From the NCBI GenBank assembly GCA_050330995.1, contig JBHJHI010000060.1, positions 1 to 64,000 on the forward strand: a stretch of DNA of 64,000 bases. The letters are read 5' to 3'. The notes beneath the pieces were generated by a model that was not told the DNA's origin, ran no database searches, and saw only the letters and a program-made list of their open reading frames with translations. Shown here one piece after another: positions 41,046 through 49,224 of this stretch. Numbering within the stretch: position 1 is the first letter of the stretch; every line of letters starts with the position of its first letter. Both the position numbers and the translations under genes were made by a program. This stretch comes from Thermohalobaculum sp050330995 (GTDB lineage: Bacteria > Pseudomonadota > Alphaproteobacteria > Rhodobacterales > Rhodobacteraceae).

Positions 41046-41758
41046 CTGAGGTTCTCGGGAAGCTCGATCGCGACATCCGTCGCACCATGGTCGCCCGCTG
41101 CCCCGCCTTCTCGTCGCTGTCCGCGTCGGAGAAGGCGGAGATCGCGACAGCGCTCACGCCGAGCGCCTGCGCCGCCGAGGCCGTGCTGTTCCAACGCGGC
41201 GATCCGGGCGAGCAGCTCTACCTGATCGTCACCGGCCAGGTGCATGTCGCGCTGCACGGCCGCTCCGGCACGACCCGGCTGCTGCGCGTCCTCAAGTCGG
41301 GCGACGTCTTCGGGGAGATCGCGCTTCTCGGCAACGGCGAACGCTCGGCCACGGCGATCGCGCACACGCCGTGCCGCTTCCTGACCCTCGGCCGCGTGCC
41401 CTTCCTGACCATGCTCGGACGCAGCCGGGCCTGCGTCGAGGCGATGACGACGCTCGCGACCGAGCGCGTGCGCAACATGAGCGATCTCGGCGAGCACGCG
41501 CTGTACGCGGCCAAGCCGCGCGTCGCCTCGGCCGTGCTCAAGCTCGTCGAGCAGCACGGGCGGCGGGTCGACGAGGACGTGACGATCGACATCCGTCTGA
41601 CGGACAACACCCTCGCGCAGCTGGCGCAGGTCTCGCGCCAGACCGCCAACGCCTATCTGCGCGAGCTGCACCGCAGCGGCGTGATCCAGCGCCGCAGCCG
41701 CGGGCTTCTGGTGCGCGACCAGTCCCGGCTGCGCGCGCTCGCCGAGGAGGACGCTTGA
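41042..41758 (+). CDS. Crp/Fnr-family transcriptional regulator
   Basis: This 238-residue protein has a cyclic-nucleotide-binding-fold domain at about 20-140 (GDPGEQLYLIVTGQVHVAL, GDVFGEIALLGNGERSATA) and a winged helix at about 155-235 with the recognition segment LAQVSRQTANAYLRELHRSG. The GEIALLGNGERSAT cassette resembles the cAMP-binding loop (GELALMYGTPRAAT type), with ER where R is expected; ligand binding is uncertain. There is no N-terminal Cys cluster, so it is not an oxygen-sensing Fnr. Sitting between the PPTase and YcaO genes, it is the likely pathway regulator (inference). Confidence 0.9.
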   Translation: MTEVLGKLDRDIRRTMVARCPAFSSLSASEKAEIATALTPSACAAEAVLFQRGDPGEQLYLIVTGQVHVALHGRSGTTRLLRVLKSGDVFGEIALLGNGERSATAIAHTPCRFLTLGRVPFLTMLGRSRACVEAMTTLATERVRNMSDLGEHALYAAKPRVASAVLKLVEQHGRRVDEDVTIDIRLTDNTLAQLAQVSRQTANAYLRELHRSGVIQRRSRGLLVRDQSRLRALAEEDA

Positions 41759-41836
41759 GGGGCGCCCGGACCGGCGTGCCGCTCGCCTCCCGCTCTGTTG
41801 TCCCCGGTCGCCGGCGCGGGTAACCATGCCGGCACG

Positions 41837-41857
41837 GCCCCCGCGAGCGGCGGGGGC
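41837..41857 (+). terminator. GC hairpin between the Crp/Fnr and YcaO genes
   Basis: The arms GCCCCCGC and GCGGGGGC (8 bp) surround a 5-nt loop in the 140-bp gap, 41 bp before the YcaO start. Lacking a T-tract, it may be a weak terminator or leader hairpin that uncouples YcaO-TfuA expression from the upstream PPTase-Crp pair. Confidence 0.4.
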
Positions 41858-41898
41858 GCCGCCGGAGAGGCTGCCGGCCCGGTCGGAACGAGGGGCGC

Positions 41899-43143
41899 GT
41901 GTCCGAAACCTCCTCCCCCGCGAGCGGGCTCTCGCGCACGCCCAAGCGCTTCCGGCGCGGCACGCACCGTGCCGTCGCTCCGGCGCGCACCCTCGAGCGG
42001 GTCCGGCCGATCCTCAGGGACGTCGGCGTCACGAGGGTCGCGAACGTCACCGGTCTCGACCGGATCGGGATCCCGGTCGTCGCCGTGATCCGGCCGAACG
42101 CGCGCTCGCTCGCCGTGGCTCAGGGCAAGGGCCTCGATCTCGACGCGGCGAGGGCCTCCGGCGTGATGGAGGCGATCGAGGGCTTCCATGCCGAGACCGC
42201 CGCGCTGCCGCTGCGCCTCGCGCGCGAGGACGAGGTGGCCGCGCCCGGGCAGCGCGTGCCCCTCGCGGCCCTGCCGCGGCTGAGCGGCACCCGGATCGAC
42301 CCGGCCCGGCGTCTGCTCTGGGTCGAGGGACGCGACCTGATGCACGGGTGCGCGTGCTGGGTGCCGTTCGAGACGGTGCATACGGACTACACGCTCCCGC
42401 CCGTGGGCGCGAGCGGCTGCCTCGTCGCCAGCTCCAACGGCCTCGCCTCGGGCAACCACCTCGCCGAGGCGATCGCGCACGGTCTCGCCGAGGTGATCGA
42501 GCGCGACGCGCTGACCCTCTGGAACGCGCGCTCCGAGCGCGCGATCGCCGCCACGCGGGTCGATCTCGACGCCGTCGCCTGCCCCGACTGCGCGATGCTG
42601 CTGCGCCGGCTGCGCGACGCGCGCATGGCCGTCGCCGCCTGGGACGTCGCGAGCGACGTCGGCCTGCCGGCCTACTACTGCCTGATCGTCGACGAGCTGT
42701 CGGCGAGCGGGCACTCCGGGGCCGGAGCCGGCTGCCATCCCGATGCCGCGATCGCCCTGGCGCGGGCGATCACCGAGGCCGCGCAGGTGCGGCTGACCTA
42801 TATCGCCGGCGCGCGCGACGATCTCCTGCCCGGAGAGTACGCGGCCGAGGCCCGCACCGAGAAGACCGAGCGGGCGCGCCGTCTCATGGCGCTGCCGGAC
42901 GGCGGGCGCAGGCGCGTCGTGCCCGCCCCGTCCGGGCCCGGCGCGGAGACCTTCGAGGAGGAGCTCGACGCCGTGCTCGAACGCCTGGCCGGCGTCGGCG
43001 TCGAGCGGGTCGTGTGCGTCGATCTGACGAAGCCCGAGATCGGCCTCCCCGTCGCGCGCCTCGTGGTGACGGGGCTCGAAGGGCCGGACGACCACGCGGA
43101 CTACGCGCCGGGCGCGCGCGCCCTCGCGCGGGCGGACGCATGA
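41899..43143 (+). CDS. Stand-alone YcaO-domain protein
   Basis: This 414-residue protein starts at GTG. YcaO ATP/Mg-binding elements are visible in order: GVMEAIEGFHAE, HGLAEVIERDAL (E-x-x-x-R type) and ITEAAQVRLTYIAGARDD (E-x-x-Q-x-R). YcaO enzymes activate a peptide amide with ATP. Cyclodehydratases of azole pathways are usually joined to an E1-like protein, which is absent here. Instead a TfuA-like gene overlaps by 4 bp, the arrangement known for peptide thioamidation (thioviridamide-type RiPPs and methyl-coenzyme M reductase) and for trifolitoxin. The substrate is probably the repeat protein encoded 2.8 kb downstream (inference). Confidence 0.92.
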   Translation: MSETSSPASGLSRTPKRFRRGTHRAVAPARTLERVRPILRDVGVTRVANVTGLDRIGIPVVAVIRPNARSLAVAQGKGLDLDAARASGVMEAIEGFHAETAALPLRLAREDEVAAPGQRVPLAALPRLSGTRIDPARRLLWVEGRDLMHGCACWVPFETVHTDYTLPPVGASGCLVASSNGLASGNHLAEAIAHGLAEVIERDALTLWNARSERAIAATRVDLDAVACPDCAMLLRRLRDARMAVAAWDVASDVGLPAYYCLIVDELSASGHSGAGAGCHPDAAIALARAITEAAQVRLTYIAGARDDLLPGEYAAEARTEKTERARRLMALPDGGRRRVVPAPSGPGAETFEEELDAVLERLAGVGVERVVCVDLTKPEIGLPVARLVVTGLEGPDDHADYAPGARALARADA

Positions 43144-44489
43144 GCCCGGTCGTGTTCGCCGGCCCGACGATCGCCGCCGGCGAGATCCGCGCGATCGGCG
43201 CGTTCGAGGTCCGCCCTCCGGCCGCGATGGGCGACGTCGCGTGCGCGGTGCGCGAGGGCCACCGCCGGATCGGCGTGATCGACGGCTACTTCGGGGGCGC
43301 CGCCTCGGTCTGGCACAAGGAGATCCTCTGGGCGATCCGGCAGGGCGTCCAGGTGTTCGGGGCGGCCAGCATGGGCGCGCTGCGTGCGGCGGAGCTGCAC
43401 CGCTTCGGCATGCGCGGCTGCGGCGAGGTCTTCGAGGCCTTCCGCGACGGCCGGCTGGAGGACGACGACGAGGTCGCCCTGGTCCACGGCCCCGGCGCCC
43501 TCGGCTACCCGCCCCTTTCCGTGCCCATGGTGAACATCCGCGCGAGCCTCGCCGGTGCCGGCGCGTCGGGCGTCCTCGACGCCGACGAGGCACGCTGCCT
43601 CGCGGACGCGCTCAAGGCGACCTTCTACCCCGAGCGGTCGTGGGCGGGCGTGCTCGACGCGGCCGAGCGCCTGCTCTCGCCGCGCGTCCGTGACGCGCTC
43701 GGCGCCTGGCTCGACGGGGGGCGCATCGACCAGAAGAAGCGCGACGCGGTCGCGATGCTCCGCGCGATGCTCGCCGAGGCCGACCGCCCGGCGCCGGAGT
43801 TCGCCTTCGAGTGGAGCGTGATGTGGGACAAGGCCCACGCCTGGTGTGTCGCGCGGGACGCCGCCCGAGAGGCGGAGCGCGACGCCGCGGCCGGCGTCCT
43901 CGACGAGCTGCGCCTCGAACCCGTCGCGTACCGACGGCTCGAGCGCCTCGCCCTGGCGCGCCACCTCGCGACCGCCCCCGCGCGCGGCGCGGTCCCCGAC
44001 GACGCGTCGCTGTCGCGCGCGCTCGGCGCCCTGCGCGCGGCGCGCGGGCTCGGCTCGCGCCGCGCGCTCGACGACTGGCTCTCGCGAAACGATCTCGGGG
44101 AGGCGGGTCTGCGTCGTCTCCTGACGGGCGAGGTCGCGGTCGAGGCGCGGGCGCGGGACGCGGGGCGCGCGCTCGACGGGGCGATGCTCGACGAGCGGCG
44201 CCTCTCGGGCGCGTATCCCCGCCTCGCCGGGCGCGCCGGCGCCAAGCGCGAGGCGCTGGAGGCCGCGCGCCGGGCGGGCGGCGGGCGGCTGCCCCCGCTG
44301 CCGCCGCGCTCGATCCTGCGCGGCTGGTTCTCGGAGAGCGTCCTCTCCGAGCGCCCCGATGAGGACGCCGCCGCGCTGCACGTCCGTCTCGGCCTGCCCG
44401 ACGCCGAGGCGTGCGACGCGCTCATCGCGGCCGAATTCCTGTTCCGGCGCCTGGAGGGCGGTGGCGCCGCGCCGGACGAAGAGCGATGA
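43140..44489 (+). CDS. TfuA-like protein
   Basis: This 449-residue protein has an N-terminal 200 residues that match the TfuA core: VVFAGPTIAAGE, IGVIDGYFGGAASVWHKEIL, VFGAASMGALRAAEL and VALVHGP. The remaining 250 residues are an Ala/Arg/Leu-rich helical extension, longer than the compact TfuA proteins of thioamide pathways, with no family I can name. TfuA partners assist YcaO in thioamidation, probably by helping deliver sulfide. The start and stop both overlap their neighbours by 4 bp, so YcaO, TfuA and the metallopeptidase form one translationally coupled unit. Confidence 0.9.
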   Translation: MSPVVFAGPTIAAGEIRAIGAFEVRPPAAMGDVACAVREGHRRIGVIDGYFGGAASVWHKEILWAIRQGVQVFGAASMGALRAAELHRFGMRGCGEVFEAFRDGRLEDDDEVALVHGPGALGYPPLSVPMVNIRASLAGAGASGVLDADEARCLADALKATFYPERSWAGVLDAAERLLSPRVRDALGAWLDGGRIDQKKRDAVAMLRAMLAEADRPAPEFAFEWSVMWDKAHAWCVARDAAREAERDAAAGVLDELRLEPVAYRRLERLALARHLATAPARGAVPDDASLSRALGALRAARGLGSRRALDDWLSRNDLGEAGLRRLLTGEVAVEARARDAGRALDGAMLDERRLSGAYPRLAGRAGAKREALEAARRAGGGRLPPLPPRSILRGWFSESVLSERPDEDAAALHVRLGLPDAEACDALIAAEFLFRRLEGGGAAPDEER

Positions 44490-45886
44490 CCGAGCGTCCG
44501 CGCCGCGAACACGGGAGACGGGGGATGCGCCTCGGGACCACTCCGCCGGAGCGCGACGCCGGCACCCGCGTCGCGCTCTTCCCGCAGTATCCGGGCAGCG
44601 CGCCCGCGACCCGGCCGGAGGTCGTCCGGCTCTCGCCGCCGGCCGGCACGGTGGGGCCCGGCCCGGCGGACGATCGGATCTACGTCGTCGATCCCGTCGG
44701 CAAGCGCCTCCCCTACGGCTTCCACCGCGATCGCGCCGGGCGCGTGGCGCACCACCGCCCGCCGTGGCAGGGGGCGGCGCGCCCGCCGGCCGAGCCGGAC
44801 GGGGCGGGGCATTTCGACCATCTCGACCCGCGCGGGCGCGCCTTCGCCCGGGCGCACGCCTACGGCTGCGTGCGCTTCGCGCTCGACGTCTGGGAAGGCT
44901 ACTTCGCGCGGCGCATCCCCTTCCACTTCGAGCGCGCGTACGACCGGCTCGAGGTCGTCCTCCTGGAGGGCCTCGACAACGCGCTCGCGGGCTACGGCTC
45001 GATCGAACTCGGCGCCTACCGCCACGAGGGCGGGCGCTTCCTCGACTTCGCGCTCAGCTTCGACGTGATCGCCCACGAGCTCGGCCACCTCCTCGTCTAC
45101 AGCGTCGTCGGCCTGCCGGACGTCGCCGTGGCGGACGGCGAGCACTTCGGCTTTCACGAATCGGCTGCGGACATGGTCTCCCTCGTCGCGCTCCTGCACT
45201 TCGAGACGGCGCTCGACGGCCTTCTCGCCGCGAGCCGGGGCAATCTCTACTCGTTCAACAGGCTGAACCGCTTCGGCGAGATCTCTGCGTTCGAGCAGCT
45301 CCGTCTCGCCTCGAACCGGAGCACGCTCTGGGACTTCGAGCGTGGCTGGACGAGCGAGCACGACCTCTCCGAACCGCTCACCGCCGCCCTGTTCGACATC
45401 TGGGTCGATCTCTTCCACGAGGCGCTGCTCGACCGGGGGCTGCTGGCGGGGGCGATCGAGGACCTCTCCGACCGTCTCGAGCACGAGCCCGACTACGAGG
45501 CGGTCCTACAGCCGCTCTTCGACGAGGCCTTCGCCGACGATCCGCAGGGCTTCGCCGCCGCGCTCGTCGCCGCGCGCGACCGCATGGGCGCGCTGCTCGC
45601 GCGCGCCTGGACCGACCTCGCCGCGGTCCCCTCCTACGCCGCCGTCCGCGACGCGATGGTGCGCGCCGATGCGGGGCTCAGCGGGGGGCGTTACCGGCGG
45701 ATCATCGCCGGGGCCATGGCGCGTCGCGGGATCGGCCTCGTCGAGGCCGGCCCTCGCCTTGCGCCGCCGGCGTCGGACAGCCACGCCTTCTCGCCGAGGA
45801 CCGAAGTGCCTCGCCGGATCGGCCCCGCCGCGGGACGGCGGTGCATGCCCTATCGCGTGCGCATGGCCCTCGCCCGGGGCGGGTGA
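44486..45886 (+). CDS. Thermolysin-like (gluzincin) metallopeptidase, cytoplasmic
   Basis: This is a 466-residue protein. The zinc site is complete: His197-Glu198 and His201 in VIAHELGHLL, and Glu225 in GFHESAADM with Asp229, the E-x-x-x-D arrangement of thermolysin-like peptidases. Unlike secreted M4 enzymes it has no signal peptide and no propeptide; the N-terminus is basic and Pro-rich. It overlaps the TfuA-like gene by 4 bp. A cytoplasmic gluzincin next to YcaO-TfuA is a good candidate for removing a leader or cutting between repeats of the neighbouring substrate (inference). The last 60 residues are basic and look disordered. Confidence 0.85.
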   Translation: MTERPRREHGRRGMRLGTTPPERDAGTRVALFPQYPGSAPATRPEVVRLSPPAGTVGPGPADDRIYVVDPVGKRLPYGFHRDRAGRVAHHRPPWQGAARPPAEPDGAGHFDHLDPRGRAFARAHAYGCVRFALDVWEGYFARRIPFHFERAYDRLEVVLLEGLDNALAGYGSIELGAYRHEGGRFLDFALSFDVIAHELGHLLVYSVVGLPDVAVADGEHFGFHESAADMVSLVALLHFETALDGLLAASRGNLYSFNRLNRFGEISAFEQLRLASNRSTLWDFERGWTSEHDLSEPLTAALFDIWVDLFHEALLDRGLLAGAIEDLSDRLEHEPDYEAVLQPLFDEAFADDPQGFAAALVAARDRMGALLARAWTDLAAVPSYAAVRDAMVRADAGLSGGRYRRIIAGAMARRGIGLVEAGPRLAPPASDSHAFSPRTEVPRRIGPAAGRRCMPYRVRMALARGG

Positions 45887-45908
45887 CGCTGCCGCGAGGG
45901 AAGAAGCG

Positions 45909-45937
45909 TTGATGGCGTTCCCCTCCGGGGCTATGGT
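45909..45937 (+). promoter_or_regulatory. Candidate sigma70-like promoter before the repeat-protein gene
   Basis: TTGATG, a 17-bp spacer and TATGGT stand in the 99-bp gap after the metallopeptidase gene, about 50 bp before the repeat-protein ATG. Spacing is ideal and both hexamers match the consensus at most positions. A separate promoter would let the putative substrate be made in excess of its enzymes. Confidence 0.4.
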
Positions 45938-45985
45938 CCCCCCGCGGCCGACGATCCGTCGCCCCATCGCGCGAGGCTTCGAAGG

Positions 45986-46552
45986 ATGACCGAAAGTCTG
46001 CTGGGCCTGTCGCGCATCCTGCTCTTCGGGCGCGAGCTCTCCGATCTGAGACTGGACCCCGGCGGGAGCCGGTCGGCCCGGCTCGGGGCGAACGGTTTCC
46101 TCGACCGCCAGCTCGCGGCGTCGGGCGAGGAAGACGCGGATGCCGCGCCGCGCCTCGCCCGGATCTACTGCTTCGCGTTCGAGGGCAGCCTGTACGACCT
46201 GGCGCGCCCGCAGATCTTCCTGGTCCACGGAGGCGGCGATCCGGTGGAGCGGGCGGTCGAGGACGGTCGGGGCGTCGAGGTCACTGGTGTCGAGGCCCGC
46301 AACTGGACGTTCGCGCCGGACATCCACGTCTGGGGATACGACAAGGGCGACTTCTCCATCCGCTTCGACCCTTCGACCGGCCCTCTCGAGCAGATCCTCC
46401 TGGACGCCGAACTCGCACGTGAGGGGGCGCACGGTGATGGCGCCACCTATAGCGGCGGCAAGGCTTACAGCGGCGGCAAAGCCTATAGCGGAGGCAAGGC
46501 CTACAGCGGCGGTAAAGCCTACAGTGGCGGCAAGGCCTACGGCAGCGACTGA
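45986..46552 (+). CDS. YSGGKA-repeat protein, candidate substrate of the YcaO-TfuA system
   Basis: This is a 188-residue protein that I do not recognise. Residues 1-154 look like a folded domain, with alternating hydrophobic strands (LARIYCFAFEGSLYDLARP, ARNWTFAPDIHVWGYDKGDF) and no signal peptide or membrane segment. Residues 155-184 are five perfect YSGGKA hexapeptides, preceded by GAT and followed by YGSD at the C-terminus. A conserved domain ending in short identical repeats, encoded next to YcaO, TfuA and a peptidase, is how multi-core RiPP precursors look. The repeats have no Cys, so thiazoles are excluded; Ser or Gly-Gly amides could be modified. It could also be an unrelated structural repeat protein. 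GAAGG lies immediately before the ATG, which is very close for a ribosome binding site. Confidence 0.8.
   Translation: MTESLLGLSRILLFGRELSDLRLDPGGSRSARLGANGFLDRQLAASGEEDADAAPRLARIYCFAFEGSLYDLARPQIFLVHGGGDPVERAVEDGRGVEVTGVEARNWTFAPDIHVWGYDKGDFSIRFDPSTGPLEQILLDAELAREGAHGDGATYSGGKAYSGGKAYSGGKAYSGGKAYSGGKAYGSD
46448..46537 (+). repeat. Five 18-bp coding repeats (YSGGKA)
   Basis: Units lie at 46448-46465, 46466-46483, 46484-46501, 46502-46519 and 46520-46537. All encode YSGGKA. No two units are identical in DNA, and every difference falls at a third codon position (TAT/TAC, AGC/AGT, GGC/GGA/GGT, AAG/AAA, GCT/GCC). This shows an old array held at the protein level rather than a fresh slippage product. 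Confidence 0.95.
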
Positions 46553-46715
46553 GGACGCGCGCGTCTCGATCTCCCTCGCCAACGCCGCCGCGACGCCCGA
46601 CGGCCCGGGGGCACCGCCTGATCGTCACGACGGGACCGCCGTCGGGGGCGCCGACGCGGGCCGGCCGCTCCGGGGCGCTGACAGGAGCCATCGCGACCTC
46701 GACGGCGCCCCTGAC

Positions 46716-47285
46716 GGCGGGCCGATCTATCCGAACCTCGCCGAAGACTTCGAAGTGCACGGACCCGATCGACTATGGATCTCGGACATCGCCTTCGTCG
46801 GCTCGGCTACCGGCTTCGCCTGTCTCGCGGTGATCATGGGCGCCCGGTCCAGGCGCGTCGTCGGCTACGCGCTTGACCGCAAGATCGACGCGCGCCTCGT
46901 CGCCGCCTTGCTGAAGGCAGCGATCGCGAACCGCCGCCCCTTGCCAGGCTGCGTCCTCCATTCCGAGCGTGGCGGCCAGGACGCGTCCTTTCCGCCGGAC
47001 CCCGCCTCCGGCGGGACGTCCCATCGACGGCTATCGAAGGGTCACGGCGCTGTCGGCTCCATGAGCGGGCGGGCCGACCCCTGCGACAACGCCGCCGCCG
47101 GGAGCCTGGAGGTCGAGGCGGTCCGCGTGATGGACCACGAGACCTTCGAGGACGTCGCCGCCGATCCGCCCCGCTTCATCGACGAGGTCTACGACGAGAC
47201 CCGCCTGCACTCCGCGCTAAGCCATCTCGGCCCGATGCGCTTCGAGGCAATCAGCCGCCCGGCCCCGGTCCAGTCCGTCGCGTGA
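46716..47285 (+). pseudogene. Decayed IS3-family transposase (OrfB, C-terminal part)
   Basis: The translation begins at PIYPNLAEDF and runs through GPDRLWISDIAFVGSATGFA, SRRVVGYALDRKID and FEDVAADPPRFIDEVYDETR to the end, matching the integrase core of IS3-type OrfB. The second catalytic residue is changed (HSERG for HSDRG). The NAxAESF block is reduced to NAAAGSLEVEAV, losing the third catalytic Glu and several residues. OrfA and the N-terminus of OrfB are gone. It lies about 160 bp after the repeat-protein gene and marks a past insertion at the edge of the accessory cluster. Nothing further is seen in 47286-47577. Confidence 0.85.
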
Positions 47286-47577
47286 CGGTGCTCGGCCTCG
47301 GGGGGCAGTCCACCCCGATCGGCGCTGACCGGGCTTCCTCGGCGGGGCGGGTCCGTTCGACACCGACGAAGGCTTACGAACCTTCCGGCCGAGGGTCACG
47401 GCTCGGAGCCGATCCACGCTTTCGCACTCGACCTGCCGGATCGGTGAACCGAAGCACCGCCCGAGCGCGTCTTGTGGTCGATGTCCGGCGTGGGCGGAGC
47501 GGCCCCGGACGGGAGACGAGGCGCGCCTCGCCGGGAACGACGCGGCCGCCATCCATCGCCGCGGGAAGGGACGGATC

Positions 47578-49224
47578 ATGACCAAGGCTTCCGACCTGTT
47601 CGTCGCCGCGCTCGAGAACGAGGGCATCGCCTACGTCTTCGGCGTGCCGGGCGAGGAGAACCTCGACCTGCTCGACAGCCTCGCGGGCTCGCGCATCACC
47701 CTCGTGGTCACGCGCCACGAGCAGGCGGCGGGCTTCATGGCCGCCACCGTCGGGCGCTTCACCGGCAAGGCGGCCGTCGCGCTCTCGACGCTCGGGCCGG
47801 GGGCGACCAACCTCGTCACCGCCGCCGCCTACGCCACGCTCGGCGGCATGCCGATGCTGATGGTGACCGGCCAGAAGCCGGTGAAGCGCTCGAAGCAGGG
47901 GCGCTTCCAGATCCTCGACGTCGTCGACATGATGGCGCCGATCACCAAGTACACTCACCAGCTCGTCTCGGCCGACAACGTCGCGAGCCGGGTGCGCGAG
48001 GCGGTGCGGCTCGCCGAGGAGGAGAAGCCGGGCGCGACGCACCTGGAGCTGCCGGAGGACGTCGCGCGCGAGACCACCGAGGCGCGCCCCATAGCGCCGA
48101 GCTACACTCGCCGCCCCATCGCCGAGGACAAGGCGATCGCGGCCGCGGTCGAGCGTATCCGCTCGGCGCGCACGCCCCTCCTGGTGATCGGCGCGGGCGC
48201 CAACCGCAAGCTCTGCTCGAAGATGCTGACGCGCCTCGTCGAGCGCTGCGGCGTGCCGTTCGTGACCACGCAGCTCGGCAAGGGCGTGGTCGACGAGCGC
48301 AGCGCGCTGTTCATGGGCTGCGCGGCGCTGTCGTCGGGCGACTTCGTCCACCGCGCGATCGAGGCGGCGGATCTCATCGTCAACGTCGGCCACGACGTGA
48401 TCGAGAAGCCGCCGTTCATCATGCAGCCCGGCGGGCCGGAGGTGGTCCACGTCAGCTTCCGCCCCGCCGAGATCGACCCGGTCTACTTTCCGGGGCTAGA
48501 GGTGGTCGGCGACATCGCCAACGCGGTCTGGCGGATCAAGAACGGGCTGAGCGACACCGCCTGCGACTGGGACCTCGCGCGCATGAAGGCGGTCAAGGCC
48601 GCGCACGACGCCCACATCACGGAGGGGGCGGACGACGCGCGCTTCCCGGTCTACCCCCAGCGCGTGGTCGCCGAGGTGCGCCGGGCGATGCCGTCCGACG
48701 GCATCGTCTGCCTCGACAACGGCATCTACAAGATCTGGTTCGCGCGCAACTACCTCGCGCATCGCTCGAACACGCTGATCTGCGACAACGCCCTCGCCTC
48801 GATGGGCGCGGGGCTGCCCTCGGCCATGGCCGCGCGCCTCGTCCACCCCGGACGCCGCTTGCTCGCGGTGGTCGGCGTCGGCGGCTTCATGATGAACAGC
48901 CAGGAGCTGGAGACCGCGGTGCGCCTCGGCCTCGATCTCACGGTGCTGATCCTGAACGACAACGCCTACGGCATGATCCGCTGGAAACAGGCCGACATGG
49001 GCTTTCGCGACTACGGTCTCGCCCTGGGCAACCCCGACTTCGTCGCCTATGCCGCGAGTTACGGCGCGACGGGCCACCGCGTCGAGCGCGTCGAGGACCT
49101 GGGCGCCCTGCTGGATCGCTGCCTCTCGGCGTCGGGCGTGCACGTCATCGACTGCGCGGTCGACTACGGCGAGAACGACCGCATTCTCAACCACGAGATC
49201 AAGGACCTGAGCGCGCGGCTCTGA
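47578..49224 (+). CDS. Acetolactate-synthase-like ThDP enzyme, catabolic type, with altered GDG motif
   Basis: This 548-residue protein is colinear with catabolic acetolactate synthase: FGVPGEENLDLLDSL, catalytic Glu in VTRHEQAAGFMA, LSTLGPGATNLVTAAAYA, and ILNDNAYGMIRWKQ. The ThDP/Mg motif should read GDGGFMMN; here it is GVGGFMMN, with Val434 (codon GTC at 48877-48879) in place of the metal-binding Asp. One base change (GAC to GTC) explains it. Unless another residue compensates, cofactor binding should be weak. No regulatory subunit or acetolactate decarboxylase is adjacent. GGGAAGGGA precedes the ATG. It sits between two mobile-element-like scars. Confidence 0.9.
   Translation: MTKASDLFVAALENEGIAYVFGVPGEENLDLLDSLAGSRITLVVTRHEQAAGFMAATVGRFTGKAAVALSTLGPGATNLVTAAAYATLGGMPMLMVTGQKPVKRSKQGRFQILDVVDMMAPITKYTHQLVSADNVASRVREAVRLAEEEKPGATHLELPEDVARETTEARPIAPSYTRRPIAEDKAIAAAVERIRSARTPLLVIGAGANRKLCSKMLTRLVERCGVPFVTTQLGKGVVDERSALFMGCAALSSGDFVHRAIEAADLIVNVGHDVIEKPPFIMQPGGPEVVHVSFRPAEIDPVYFPGLEVVGDIANAVWRIKNGLSDTACDWDLARMKAVKAAHDAHITEGADDARFPVYPQRVVAEVRRAMPSDGIVCLDNGIYKIWFARNYLAHRSNTLICDNALASMGAGLPSAMAARLVHPGRRLLAVVGVGGFMMNSQELETAVRLGLDLTVLILNDNAYGMIRWKQADMGFRDYGLALGNPDFVAYAASYGATGHRVERVEDLGALLDRCLSASGVHVIDCAVDYGENDRILNHEIKDLSARL

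Noticed and set aside
44486..45886. Metallopeptidase as a secreted thermolysin
   Set aside because: The zinc motifs match, but there is no signal peptide or propeptide, and it is translationally coupled to TfuA.
46448..46537. Tandem repeats as a CRISPR-like or minisatellite array
   Set aside because: Units are contiguous with no spacers, and differences fall only at third codon positions in one clear reading frame, so they are coding repeats.
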